A stretch of 64,000 nt of DNA from Lyngbya sp. PCC 8106 (lineage in GTDB: Bacteria > Cyanobacteriota > Cyanobacteriia > Cyanobacteriales > Microcoleaceae): positions 1-64,000 of the forward strand of contig NZ_AAVU01000030.1 of the NCBI RefSeq assembly GCF_000169095.1, written 5' to 3'. Numbering within the stretch: the stretch's first letter is position 1; every line of letters begins with the position of its first letter. The notes beneath the pieces were generated by a model that was given only the letters and a program-made list of their open reading frames with translations, did no database searches and was not told where the DNA came from. Shown here in pieces: positions 1-8,766 of the stretch. The position numbers and the translations under genes are program-made.

Positions 1-2
1 TT

Positions 3-911
3 TGCGATCGCTTTGATTTGCAAACCGAAATTTGGCGGGGTCGAATTTTGCGAGCAGTACGCGATCGTGAAAAACGAGGGGGTGAAGGACGGGGAACCGG
101 ATTTCTCAACTGGCTTAAAGACCGGGAAATCAGCAAAAGTCAAGCCTATGCTTTAATTGAACTGGCAAACAGTGCCGACACACTCCTCGCCCAGGGTCAG
201 TTAAACCCAGACTCGATCAACAACTTCAGTAAACGAGCCTTTGTTGAGACGGCGAAATCTTCCCCACAAGTCCAACAAATGATCTCAGATGCCGCTTGCA
301 ATGGCGATCGCATTACTCGCCGTCAGGTGCGTCAGATGTCTGATGAATGGACTGCAATGAGTTCTGATCTCCTCCCAGAAGAAGTGCGAGAAAAAGCCCA
401 GGCTGGAGTGATGCCGACTCGTTATCTGGCTCCTCTGGTACGGGAAATGGAAAAATTACCTGAGTCTCATATTACTGAAATTCGTCGGGAAGTTTCTGCC
501 AATCCAGATGTCGATACGATTAAAAATCTGACTTCAGAAGCCAAAAATTTATCAAAATATCTTGATGCTGCCGCTCAGGTACAGGCGATCAACCAATCTT
601 CTGTGGATGTGGAAATGGCGTTAGAAGAAGCATTGCGAGTGGGTTGTTTGAACACTGCGGCAGATCTCGTTAAACAAGCCACTCAACTCGAACAAGCGAT
701 CGTCAAACTTCATAGTACCTGGAAGCGGGTTGGTAGTTTAGCGGATCGGCTTTATGTCGATACTGGTGCAAGTACCCCCCATTTGCGATCGCTGCTTTCC
801 TGTTTAGAACAACTTGCAGGTCAAGTCTTAGAAGTTCAGCTTGGAGACAGTCGAGAGGGCAGAATTCGCTTACAGATTTTAGCGGATAATGAAGAATCTT
901 TTCGGGAATAA
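3..911 (+). CDS. Conserved hypothetical protein, 5'-truncated by the window edge
   Basis: The reading frame is open to the left edge, so the real start probably lies outside the window; the first possible internal start is a TTG at 18. About 300 residues are visible. The N-terminal part (WLKDREISKSQAYALIEL) resembles the short helix-turn-helix-like stretch of phage/plasmid-type DUF3102 or ParB-associated proteins. It is followed by a mostly helical, charged C-terminal half with no catalytic motif that I recognise. There is no signal peptide or membrane segment. A DNA-binding role is only a guess from the N-terminal motif. The gene is followed on the opposite strand by a small membrane protein. 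Confidence 0.6.
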   Translation, partial: CDRFDLQTEIWRGRILRAVRDREKRGGEGRGTGFLNWLKDREISKSQAYALIELANSADTLLAQGQLNPDSINNFSKRAFVETAKSSPQVQQMISDAACNGDRITRRQVRQMSDEWTAMSSDLLPEEVREKAQAGVMPTRYLAPLVREMEKLPESHITEIRREVSANPDVDTIKNLTSEAKNLSKYLDAAAQVQAINQSSVDVEMALEEALRVGCLNTAADLVKQATQLEQAIVKLHSTWKRVGSLADRLYVDTGASTPHLRSLLSCLEQLAGQVLEVQLGDSREGRIRLQILADNEESFRE

Positions 912-931
912 AGAGTTAGAGATTTAAGATT

Positions 932-1234
932 TTAACTGATCTTTTTTACTCCAACTTTACCTCTATAAGTTCCCTTAACCAGGTAAAGCTTTGGCGGGGA
1001 TTGTTTAACCTTAGACCGACTCAAACTCCTGTTAATCAAGAACTTCAGACAAGTCCAGGGCAGCACCAATCCCCAAAATAAGAGTTGATAAACCAGAGTC
1101 ATCAAACGAGGTTGAGAACTAACCTGAGAAGTCTGAGGCGGATAGGAACGTAAGGTCAAACAATATTGATTGATCTTGTTTATTAAAATTATTATACTGG
1201 CCGCAGTTATTAAAAGTAAAATTGTAATTTTCAT
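932..1234 (-). CDS. Small predicted membrane protein
   Basis: A 100-residue product starts with a strongly hydrophobic segment (about residues 3-20). A second hydrophobic stretch follows around residues 45-68 (YQLLFWGLVLPWTCLKFLI), then a basic C-terminal tail rich in Lys/Arg. This is the composition of a two-helix membrane protein. No family is recognised and no clear ribosome binding site precedes the ATG. The gene converges on the truncated gene to its left with a 20-base gap. It could be real but uncharacterised, or a chance frame; the membrane-like composition favours real. Confidence 0.45.
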   Translation of the reverse strand: MKITILLLITAASIIILINKINQYCLTLRSYPPQTSQVSSQPRLMTLVYQLLFWGLVLPWTCLKFLINRSLSRSKVKQSPPKLYLVKGTYRGKVGVKKIS

Positions 1235-2005
1235 CTATTTTTTGGAATTTTCAGTCAACAAGAAGCTCTGGAATTTAGAAATAATTCCTAACAAAACTTC
1301 AGGCTAGGAACCATTTTTAGAGAAAAGATTAACCTCATACTATCTCACCACTGATTGCTGACGGCTATATTTTGAGAGATGTAAACTCTTTCCAATATTG
1401 GTTAGTAATCTTTCTTAATCCCAGGATAGTTAACTTTTATTGAGTCTGACAAGAGAATTTTATAAAGATTTAGTAATTTGTGGAGCCTGAGATGTAAATG
1501 TTCAGTAAACCCCTTCTACAGAGGCTCATCGGCGATTTTCGTTGCTGAAGTTCTGCACCTGACTACATTGAAGATCCAGAACCATGGGGAATAGGTGAAT
1601 AGTCTTGGTATAAGAGAAGAGTCAATACAACAAAAGTCTAGATTTTGCAATAACATCTACGAACAAAATTCAAGTGAATCGTATGATTTGATACAAACTT
1701 TAAATTTTTTTAAAGTATTATTAGGTCAATCCAGGCCATTTTTCAATGCTTAAGTTTCGGATCAACCGATCCACTCTGATCGCTAGTCTGGGAGAACGAT
1801 AACAGCTTGATTGAACTGGCTCTATTTTCTATATTGAGATAAAAATAGGGATTCGTTCAAGGGGTATGACATTTTGATTCATCAAAAAGCTCTGAAGATA
1901 AAGTGAACGCTGTATTTCATTCGGAAGCTTGATTGATACAGCAACTCATTAATAGTAAAAACAAAGTCCATAAATTGCGTCGTTTAAACTTCAATAATAT
2001 TAGCC
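1235..2005. other. 770-base spacer without a recognisable gene
   Basis: This AT-rich stretch between two small genes has stop codons scattered through all frames. No tRNA-like fold, long repeat or transposase remnant is seen. It presumably holds the upstream regions of the genes on either side. A few short in-frame words around 1545-1600 do not form a recognisable protein. Confidence 0.5.
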
Positions 2006-2257
2006 ATGAATAATTGTCCTTGTTGCTCCACCAATCTGCTCCGTCACATTCGTCATTCCCAAGTGTATTGGTACTGCTCAAACTGCAAGCAAGAAATGCC
2101 AAATTTGTCAGATTGCGTTAAAGTCGGCACGATCTTAAATCGCTTTCGCACTCATTCGTGTCAAATACCGATGAAGTTTGCCGATCAATTCCCGAATACT
2201 CATTTGCCTCAGCCTCAAGAGGGAACCGTCCAAAGTATACTCGGCATGGGGTGTTAA
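2006..2257 (+). CDS. Small zinc-ribbon protein, cyanobacterial
   Basis: The 83-residue product carries two Cys-x2-Cys pairs near its N-terminus (CPCC at residues 4-7 and CSNC at about 24-27), the signature of a small treble-clef or zinc-ribbon fold. I recall short proteins opening with a similar MNNCPCC/LLRHIRH...YWYC pattern in other filamentous cyanobacteria. The C-terminal half is less conserved in style and has no further motif. The role is unknown; nucleic-acid or protein binding through the zinc site is the simplest idea. It lies upstream of mnmH but about 180 bases away, so co-transcription is uncertain. Confidence 0.65.
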   Translation: MNNCPCCSTNLLRHIRHSQVYWYCSNCKQEMPNLSDCVKVGTILNRFRTHSCQIPMKFADQFPNTHLPQPQEGTVQSILGMGC

Positions 2258-2378
2258 TACCCCGTCATCAAGCTGACAAGCTACTCGGATTTTTGAAGAT
2301 TTAAGAGGAATCACGAGTCTCAAAAATGATCTCGAGACTATTAACAGTTGAAGCTCTATAATCTTTAACGATAGGGGT

Positions 2379-2409
2379 GAGGAGGTCAAATCCTCAAAGT
2401 TGAGGCATG
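2379..2409 (+). promoter_or_regulatory. Shine-Dalgarno region of mnmH with two mutually exclusive hairpins
   Basis: A GAGG at 2382-2385, part of a good Shine-Dalgarno sequence, can pair with CCTC at 2392-2395. The same CCTCA can instead pair with TGAGG at 2401-2405 through a four-base loop. The two hairpins share the CCTC strand and cannot form together. The element lies over or just before the possible mnmH starts (TTG at 2400, ATG at 2436). A role in translation control is inferred. Confidence 0.25.
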
Positions 2410-2435
2410 ATATTAATCTCAACTCACCGCAGCTT

Positions 2436-3470
2436 ATGTCAAAATATCTTAATCCTGACGAATTTTTTCGATCTCCGGGCGTCATCCTTGATGTTCGCAG
2501 TCCCGCCGAATATACTCAAGGACATATTCCAGGGGCGATCAGTTTTCCTTTGTTTTCTGACGAAGAACGCGCTCTAGTCGGAATTTGCTACAAACAAAAA
2601 GGACGCAATCATGCTGTTGAGTTAGGGATGAAGATCGCTGGTCCAAAATTTGCCGATTTTATCGCTCAAGCTAGAGTTTTAGCCGCAGAGAGTTCCGTGC
2701 GAATATATTGCTGGCGGGGAGGAATGCGAAGTAGTGGAGTGGCTTGGGTGTTGGAAATGGCTGGATTTCAGGTTTTTCTTCTCCAGGGAGGATACAAAGC
2801 CTTTCGCCGTTGGGGACGTTCTTTGTTTGCAGTTCCTCAAAAAATAATGATTTTGGGGGGAATGACGGGAACAGGTAAAACAGAGATTCTCAATGTTTTA
2901 GCGACGTTAGGAGAACAAACCCTCGATTTAGAAGATTTGGCGAATCATTGCGGAAGTAGTTATGGGGCTTTGGGTCAACCCCCTCAACCGACAAACGAAC
3001 AATTCTGGAACTTGATCACGGTACAATGGTCACAATTTCAACGTCATCAATCGGTTTGGATCGAAGCAGAGAGTAAACGGATCGGAATTTGTCGGGTTCC
3101 TGAAGAGATTTTTGAGCAAATGGAACTTGCACCTGTGATTGAAATTCAGCGAACTCGCGAAGAACGACTTTCACTGTTGGTTGAACTTTATGGAACTGCA
3201 AATCGAAAAGAGTTGATTCAAGCAACAGAACGAATTCGTAAGCACTTAGGCGGGTTAGCGACTCAAGAAGCCATTAATTTTATAGAACAAGAGAAACTCA
3301 CTGAAGCGTTTGATTTAATCTTGCGTTACTATGACAAAACTTATACTTATGACCTACAAAAGCGTCAAGGCTCAGTCTATCCTATCGATATTTCTGGAAA
3401 ATCCACCCCAGAAGCGGCAATTTTAGTTTGTCAAACAGCCCAACAGATTTTTTCTCAAGATTGTGCTTAA
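2436..3470 (+). CDS. mnmH: tRNA 2-selenouridine synthase (rhodanese + P-loop)
   Basis: This enzyme replaces the sulfur of 2-thiouridine at the wobble position of certain tRNAs with selenium, by way of a geranylated intermediate. The N-terminal rhodanese domain (about residues 5-125) has an ILDVRSPAEY start and an active-site loop CWRGGMRS with the catalytic Cys. A P-loop (GGMTGTGKT, about residues 139-147) opens the C-terminal domain. The total length matches the family. I chose the ATG giving MSKYLNPDEFF because the rhodanese fold begins at once. An in-frame TTG at 2400 with a Shine-Dalgarno sequence upstream would add 12 residues. No selD is visible nearby. Confidence 0.92.
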   Translation: MSKYLNPDEFFRSPGVILDVRSPAEYTQGHIPGAISFPLFSDEERALVGICYKQKGRNHAVELGMKIAGPKFADFIAQARVLAAESSVRIYCWRGGMRSSGVAWVLEMAGFQVFLLQGGYKAFRRWGRSLFAVPQKIMILGGMTGTGKTEILNVLATLGEQTLDLEDLANHCGSSYGALGQPPQPTNEQFWNLITVQWSQFQRHQSVWIEAESKRIGICRVPEEIFEQMELAPVIEIQRTREERLSLLVELYGTANRKELIQATERIRKHLGGLATQEAINFIEQEKLTEAFDLILRYYDKTYTYDLQKRQGSVYPIDISGKSTPEAAILVCQTAQQIFSQDCA

Positions 3471-3546
3471 TATTTGTTTCGGGTTTGTATCCTGTACTCA
3501 CCTCGAAAAAAGCTCCTCAATTTAGGTTAACTCGAAGATTCATCAG

Positions 3547-3975
3547 TTAACTCGCGGCGACCATTTCCGGCATTCCCTGGGCTGAGAGTTTAGCCTTGAT
3601 TTCTTCAACGAATGCTTTGTGATCGATCACAGGCTTAGGAATATAACCATCTGCGCCACTTTTGTTGAGGAAATATTCTCGATCATGAGCGCCTCCATTT
3701 GCGGTGACGAGGATGATGGGTAGGTTTGCTGTTTCGGGGTTCGCTTTCAACATCTGGGTAATTTGAATCCCGTCAACGGCTTGACCTTGATAATAACTAT
3801 TTGCTAATGCAATATCCATCAAAATTAGATCGGCTTGTTTGGATTGAGCTAATTCCATTACCGTTTCGACATCTTCTGTGTGTTTGGCGATTAATCCTCC
3901 TCGTTTGGTCAGGATGCGCTCAAATACTTTCCAGTTGATGGGGTTGTCTTCAACGACTAAAACGGTTTTCATCAT
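3547..3975 (-). CDS. Single-domain response regulator (CheY-like)
   Basis: The 142-residue product is a receiver domain with no output domain. It has the acidic pair near the start (VVEDN), a phosphoacceptor Asp in LILMDIAL, Thr in VTANGG and Lys in YIPKP. Such stand-alone receivers pass phosphate between hybrid kinases or act by binding partners. No kinase is adjacent; the nearest on this strand are 36 kb away. The insertion NSYYQGQAVDG after the phosphoacceptor is a little longer than in classical CheY and resembles cyanobacterial receivers linked to PilG/PatA-type systems. The first of two tandem Met codons is taken as start. Confidence 0.85.
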   Translation of the reverse strand: MMKTVLVVEDNPINWKVFERILTKRGGLIAKHTEDVETVMELAQSKQADLILMDIALANSYYQGQAVDGIQITQMLKANPETANLPIILVTANGGAHDREYFLNKSGADGYIPKPVIDHKAFVEEIKAKLSAQGMPEMVAAS

Positions 3976-4300
3976 GGATTCACCTTCCGATCTACAAGAT
4001 AACTAGGGGATGTTCTACTATTAGTTTGACGGATTTTGTCCCAGAAGTCGATAGGGATAAGTTCAGGAGTTCAGGGCTTCTGTTCTGAGTACGGATGAAA
4101 AAAGATAGAAAAGTTCAGGATCAATCCGGGAGATATTCCATACAATCAGGGGAGTAACCCTTTCGGATTATCAGCCCTCATGTGAATCCTGAGTTCAGGC
4201 GATTGCCAAAATTTTCAATCCGATCAAGCGCGATATTGGCGAGGAAAAATCAGCAATGGTAGTAAAAATGTTAACGCATAATTTGATTAAATTGATGTTT
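3976..4300. other. Spacer, no gene seen
   Basis: This 325-base stretch lies upstream of the response regulator and downstream of the transglutaminase-like gene, both on the minus strand. It should contain the regulator's promoter. It is AT-rich towards 4260-4315 with a run of T residues that could help terminate minus-strand or plus-strand transcripts. No clear inverted repeat was found. Confidence 0.4.
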
Positions 4301-5152
4301 TTACATGATTTTTTTTTCAATTGACAGTGTATAATTCATCAGAGACTTTGCCTCTGCACCCTGAAAATTTCCGGTAATCGGTGCCGCATGACGAGGAACA
4401 GCAGTAGCAACTAAAGCAATATGGCGATCGCTAACGGCTAACCCTTGGGTGGGATCATAACCTCGCCAACCTGCACCCGGTAAATAGACTTCCGCCCAAG
4501 CATGAAGGTGTTGTTCTTGAGAAGATAAATCCCCTTCACAATACCCACTCACGAACCGAGAAGCGATACCCACCGCCCGACAAGCAGCGACAAAAACAAC
4601 AGCTAAGTCTCGACAAGATCCAAATTGTTGTGTCCATGTTACTCCTGGGGGAAGCGGTGCGCCTGTTTCTCGAAACAGATGTTGACAGGTTTGATAAATT
4701 CGTTGATTGAGAGTATTCAAAAAGGCAATAATCCCTGCATTAGAACTTTGCCAAATTTCTTGAGCCAGTTGAGCAATAATCGGATCGGCTAAATTTGATT
4801 GTAAATAGGGCTGAAGATGAGCAAACATCGAAACTGGATAATCTGTAATGGGGAGTTCTAAAGCCCAAGGTTCCAACAAATAGTTAAAAGGATTGGTACA
4901 GTGAGTTTCCACAGAAGAACTAACTTTAATACTCAGTTTTTCAGTTTGTTGTTTAAACCAGAGTTTGATGATGTCATTTCCCGCTAAATCCACAATACTA
5001 GATTGACCGATGGGTTCAGGAAAAACTTCAATAAAAAAAGAGTGTAAGGTTTGAAAAGCATCAGAACGAGGACGCAAGCGAACAATGTGAGGGGCCAAAT
5101 CAACAGCTTGAGTGTAAGTGTAAGTTGTGGTGTGAGTGATATTGTAATCCAT
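4301..5152 (-). CDS. Transglutaminase-like cysteine peptidase family protein
   Basis: The 283-residue protein has the bacterial transglutaminase N-terminal beta domain (residues 1-80, beginning MDYNITHTTTYTY) followed by the papain-like core. The predicted catalytic Cys lies in GSCRDLAVVF near residue 179, the His in HLHAWAEVY and the Asp in GYDPTQG, so the Cys-His-Asp triad is complete. The family includes peptidases and amide-bond exchange enzymes. It is the third gene of a minus-strand cluster after the ATP-grasp and alpha-E genes, with a 41-base gap. This is the COG1305-COG2307-COG2308 arrangement proposed to make or trim a peptide-like tag or metabolite. The substrate is unknown. Confidence 0.88.
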   Translation of the reverse strand: MDYNITHTTTYTYTQAVDLAPHIVRLRPRSDAFQTLHSFFIEVFPEPIGQSSIVDLAGNDIIKLWFKQQTEKLSIKVSSSVETHCTNPFNYLLEPWALELPITDYPVSMFAHLQPYLQSNLADPIIAQLAQEIWQSSNAGIIAFLNTLNQRIYQTCQHLFRETGAPLPPGVTWTQQFGSCRDLAVVFVAACRAVGIASRFVSGYCEGDLSSQEQHLHAWAEVYLPGAGWRGYDPTQGLAVSDRHIALVATAVPRHAAPITGNFQGAEAKSLMNYTLSIEKKIM

Positions 5153-5193
5153 CGAATGATGTCTCTGTAATACCTGATTTTATTTTCTCTGAT

Positions 5194-6192
5194 TTAGGGA
5201 GTCAAAATTGTTTGTCGAGAACTAATTGTGATTTGATTGGGAATCGGTTCTAAAGCAAAAAAGGTTTCAAACATTTTATCTCCAATCAGATTGATTCTCC
5301 GTTGCAAATCATCGAGAAATTGATGCAATCCTCTGTCAGTAATATCATCAATGGTCATATAATCTAATTCAGCCCGTAATCGTCCTAATTCTCGTTCTGC
5401 GGAATTTTGCCACGTTCCCGATAAGGTTCCTGTGATTTGATGTAGGGATTGTTCGGCGTGGAGAAAACAGTATTGGATAGAACGAGGAAACTCTCGATCT
5501 AAGACAAAAAATTCAACCACTCCATAGGGTGTAATTTGATGACGTTTTTGACGTTTTCGGTACATCTCATAAGCACTGGTTGATTTTAATAAAGCTATCC
5601 ATTGAATTTCATCGAGAGTCGTTCCCACATCTTCGACAGAAGGTAAAAGAATATAATATTTAACATCTAAAATTCGAGAGGCTTTATCCGCCCGTTCTAA
5701 TAACCGTCCAATATTACCAAAATGCCAACCTTCGTTGTGAGACATGGTAGCATCCATAATCCCCGCAAATAGATGTCCATTCAGTTTAACTTTATAGAAA
5801 AATTCGGGTAAATCACAGAGATTTTGTCCTTTGGCGGCATCCCGAACCATCATATAAAATTCATTGACTTGTTCCCACATTTCTGAAGAAATAACTTCTC
5901 GAATTGAACGGGCATTTTCTCGGGCTGCTTTTAAACAGGAGAGAATTGAGTTTGAATAATCTGCATCAAAGGTGAGAAACTGAATCACATTTTCAGTCGT
6001 GGCTTCTCCATACCGTTCTTGAAAGAGGGGTAAATCTCCTGTAATTAATACTAAAGGTTGCCATTGTTCTTCAATTCCCAAAGGTGAATCTAGCAATAAA
6101 TTGCGATTGACATCAACAAATCGGGCAATATTTTCGGCTCGTTCTACATAACGATTGAGCCAATAAATTGAATTTGCAACACGACTTAACAT
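5194..6192 (-). CDS. Alpha-E domain protein (DUF403)
   Basis: The 332-residue, nearly all-helical protein starts MLSRVANSIYWLNRYVERAENIARF, the conserved opening of the alpha-E (DUF403) family, in which ERAEN-type acidic and aromatic residues recur. It has no signal peptide or membrane segment. The family occurs almost always with a circularly permuted ATP-grasp ligase and a transglutaminase-like protein, as here. It sits between them, 50 bases after the ATP-grasp gene and 41 bases before the transglutaminase gene. The biochemical role is not established; it is thought to be a partner or scaffold of the ligase. Confidence 0.9.
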   Translation of the reverse strand: MLSRVANSIYWLNRYVERAENIARFVDVNRNLLLDSPLGIEEQWQPLVLITGDLPLFQERYGEATTENVIQFLTFDADYSNSILSCLKAARENARSIREVISSEMWEQVNEFYMMVRDAAKGQNLCDLPEFFYKVKLNGHLFAGIMDATMSHNEGWHFGNIGRLLERADKASRILDVKYYILLPSVEDVGTTLDEIQWIALLKSTSAYEMYRKRQKRHQITPYGVVEFFVLDREFPRSIQYCFLHAEQSLHQITGTLSGTWQNSAERELGRLRAELDYMTIDDITDRGLHQFLDDLQRRINLIGDKMFETFFALEPIPNQITISSRQTILTP

Positions 6193-6242
6193 AAGCTATT
6201 TTTACTTATTTTTATAGGGACTTTACACTGAGATTTTCATTT

Positions 6243-7676
6243 TTAATCTTTTAAAACCCAAGTATCTTTACTCCCTCCCCCCTGAGAAGAATTGACAACT
6301 AAAGAGCCTTTTTTTAGAGCAACTCTGGTTAAGCCGCCGGGATGAACATAAATATCTTGACCATAAAGAATGTAAGGTCGCAAATCCACATGACAGCCTT
6401 CAAATTTGTCTTCTAATAGGGTCGGAACACGGGATAAAGATAAGGTCGGTTGAGCGATATAGTTGCGGGGATTTGCCTTGATTTTTTCACTAAATTCTTG
6501 GCGTTCTTCGGCTGTTGACTGTGTTCCGACTAACATTCCATAACCGCCCGCTTCATTTGCGGCTTTCACAACTAATTTATCGAGGTTAGCTAAGACATAA
6601 TCAAGCTGTTTTTTTTCCCAACATACATAAGTTGGAACATTGGGTAAAATTTGTTCTTCGTCGAGGTAATAGCGGATCATTTGAGGAACATAGGCATAGA
6701 TGACTTTATCATCAGCAACCCCCGATCCTAACGCATTTGCTAAGGCGACTCGACCTTGACTATAAACTTCCATTAAACCTGGAATACCGAGTAAAGATTC
6801 GGGATTAAACGCTAACGGATCTATAAAATTATCATCAATTCGACGATAAATTACATCAATGCGTTTTAAGCCTTTAGTGGTTCGCATCTGCACATAACCA
6901 TCCACCACCACTAAATCTCGTCCCTCAACTAATTCTACACCCATTTGTCGGGCTAAAAATGAATGTTCAAAGTAAGCTGAGTTAAAAATTCCGGGGGTTA
7001 AAACGACGACCGTTGGATCAGCAATATGGGAAGGGGCGAGATTGAGTAAAGTTTCTAAGAGATGACTCGCATATTCATCAACGGGTTGAATTCCTAAAGT
7101 TGCAAAAATCTGGGGAAATGTACTTTTCATCACGCGGCGATTTTCTAACACATAAGAAATCCCCGAAGGACAGCGAAGATTATCTTCGAGTACATACCAT
7201 TGTCCATCGCGATCGCGAACTAAATCGGTTCCAGTAATATGACACCAAATTTCTTGCGGGGGTTTTAATCCCATACAAGGCTTTAGAAATCCTTTGGAAG
7301 ACTGAATTAAATCTGCCGGAATGATGCCATCTTTGATAATTTTTTGCTCACTGTAAATATCAGCAATGAACAAATTTAAAGCATGAATTCGTTGTTTGAG
7401 TCCTTTTTCTAACCATTTCCATTCGGAAGCGGAGACAATTCGAGGTACAATATCAAAAGGGAAAACTCGTTCAGTCCCTTGATTATCTCCATACACATTG
7501 AATGTAGCTCCGAGCTTGATCAAAGCCATTTGAGCGGCTTGTTGTCGCATGGTTAACTCCCCTGGAGAAAGAGAATTAATCCGTTCAATTAGCAGTTTAG
7601 CTTCAAGGCGAGGTTGCCCTTTCGCGATAAACATTTCATCGTAGAAATCCCCGGGTTCGTAGGAATCAAATCGCAC
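6243..7676 (-). CDS. Circularly permuted ATP-grasp type 2 family protein
   Basis: The 477-residue protein contains the DUF404/DUF407 circularly permuted ATP-grasp fold. It is recognised from the start FDSYEPGDFYDEMF, the central LEDNLRCPSG segment and the C-terminal KAANEAGGYGMLVG nucleotide-binding loop. The closing region with LRPYILYGQD and PGGLTRVAL is typical of the family. ATP-grasp enzymes form C-N bonds through an acyl-phosphate, so it is predicted to join a carboxylate to an amine of unknown identity. It is the first gene of the three-gene minus-strand cluster and has the long upstream spacer, where the promoter must lie. Confidence 0.9.
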   Translation of the reverse strand: MRFDSYEPGDFYDEMFIAKGQPRLEAKLLIERINSLSPGELTMRQQAAQMALIKLGATFNVYGDNQGTERVFPFDIVPRIVSASEWKWLEKGLKQRIHALNLFIADIYSEQKIIKDGIIPADLIQSSKGFLKPCMGLKPPQEIWCHITGTDLVRDRDGQWYVLEDNLRCPSGISYVLENRRVMKSTFPQIFATLGIQPVDEYASHLLETLLNLAPSHIADPTVVVLTPGIFNSAYFEHSFLARQMGVELVEGRDLVVVDGYVQMRTTKGLKRIDVIYRRIDDNFIDPLAFNPESLLGIPGLMEVYSQGRVALANALGSGVADDKVIYAYVPQMIRYYLDEEQILPNVPTYVCWEKKQLDYVLANLDKLVVKAANEAGGYGMLVGTQSTAEERQEFSEKIKANPRNYIAQPTLSLSRVPTLLEDKFEGCHVDLRPYILYGQDIYVHPGGLTRVALKKGSLVVNSSQGGGSKDTWVLKD

Positions 7677-8280
7677 TGGCTTTTGTCCCTATTGCTGTCA
7701 CAACGAAGTAATTGGATTTGAGCGTTTTCAAATCTATTGATAAGTTCATCAAAGGTGTGTCTCAGCGCATTTTGTTTTTAATTTTTCTGTGATTTGCTTT
7801 TAACAACACATCATCAGAATAACTAACCGAACACAGCGCACTGCCGACTCAACTATGCCCTTTTTCAGAGAGTAACTAATACTCTACCAGAACTTTTGTC
7901 AGTTTGATATTTTTTTTGCTGATCAAAAAAATTAACAGATGTGATTTTATCGAAAGTGACGAAGCTTTAAAGGTATTAATCCTCCATCACAACGTCGTTT
8001 TATGAATTTTTGGCTATTATATCCCACGATAAGGGGAGTCTGAGTCTAGAGGCTGTAACTAATGATACGAAAATCGTCAAGCGGTTAATTTCACATCTCA
8101 AACATCTAGCTTAGATCTCAAACACCTAGCACTCAACAGTTGTGTTACATTAACAAAGAGTCAGTACAAACGGGTGAACTCAATCAAAGACCGTCAAATC
8201 ACAAGTCGTGTGATTAAAGTCTAAAGAAAGTATTAAAAATCAAGAAAATATTTGAGATTGAGTGAATACAGGATTAATGT
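7677..8280. other. 600-base divergent spacer
   Basis: This region separates the ATP-grasp cluster (minus strand) from the zinc-ribbon membrane protein (plus strand), so promoters in both directions are expected. No gene is seen. The only clear structure is the pair of direct repeats annotated separately at 8095-8130. The stretch around 7890-7935 is A/T-rich. Confidence 0.5.
8095..8130 (+). repeat. Pair of 16-base direct repeats with 20-base period
   Basis: The sequence ATCTCAAACAtCTAGC at 8095-8110 is repeated with one mismatch at 8115-8130. The 20-base period, close to two helical turns, suits paired binding of a regulator on one face of DNA. It lies 150 bases before the zinc-ribbon gene and 420 bases before the ATP-grasp cluster, so it could serve either. 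An operator role is inference. Confidence 0.35.
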
Positions 8281-8763
8281 ATGTCTATGTTTGAAGAAAA
8301 GGAAAACCCATTAAGCTATCAAGAAACCTACCCCTGTCCAGTGTGTCGCTGTGGTGATCTTTCTAATATTGCTTTAATGGACGCATTTGGTTGTGATGTT
8401 TGTCGTCACATTTTTACCATTTATCCAGAAAGACAACTCCTGAAAATGGCAGATCGCGAACCTTCTATCACTTGGCGATGGAATGGTCAAAACTGGAAAG
8501 GAGAACATATTGGCAACCTCGAAATTAGTTGGGTTTATGGGTTAGCTGCACTATTACTCATCTTGTTACCCCCGACTTTGATCGGACTCTCTGCTTTTTT
8601 GTTTCCTCCAATTTCGGGTGGATTTTGGGCTTGGTTCCCAATAATTTGGACGGTAATCGCTTTTTTATCTCATCTATTTTTAGTGTTGTGGTTAGTGGCA
8701 GAAGCTTACCAATTTCCTGTCTTTCTCTACTTGAGAACTCGATGGCAACAACTTCGATCATAA
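8281..8763 (+). CDS. Zinc-ribbon protein with two C-terminal membrane helices
   Basis: The 160-residue protein has an N-terminal Cys4 site (CPVC at about residues 19-22 and CDVC about 20 residues later). A short soluble segment follows, then two hydrophobic helices (about residues 84-107 and 112-137). The arrangement suggests a membrane-anchored zinc ribbon facing the cytosol. I believe it is a conserved cyanobacterial hypothetical protein but know no function. The gene converges on the lipoprotein gene with a three-base gap, so the two share a terminal region. Confidence 0.7.
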   Translation: MSMFEEKENPLSYQETYPCPVCRCGDLSNIALMDAFGCDVCRHIFTIYPERQLLKMADREPSITWRWNGQNWKGEHIGNLEISWVYGLAALLLILLPPTLIGLSAFLFPPISGGFWAWFPIIWTVIAFLSHLFLVLWLVAEAYQFPVFLYLRTRWQQLRS

Positions 8764-8766
8764 ACA

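Noticed and set aside
1917..2102. A 61-codon minus-strand frame opposite the zinc-ribbon gene
   Set aside because: It is antisense to the Cys-rich coding region, with no start signal and no recognisable motif.
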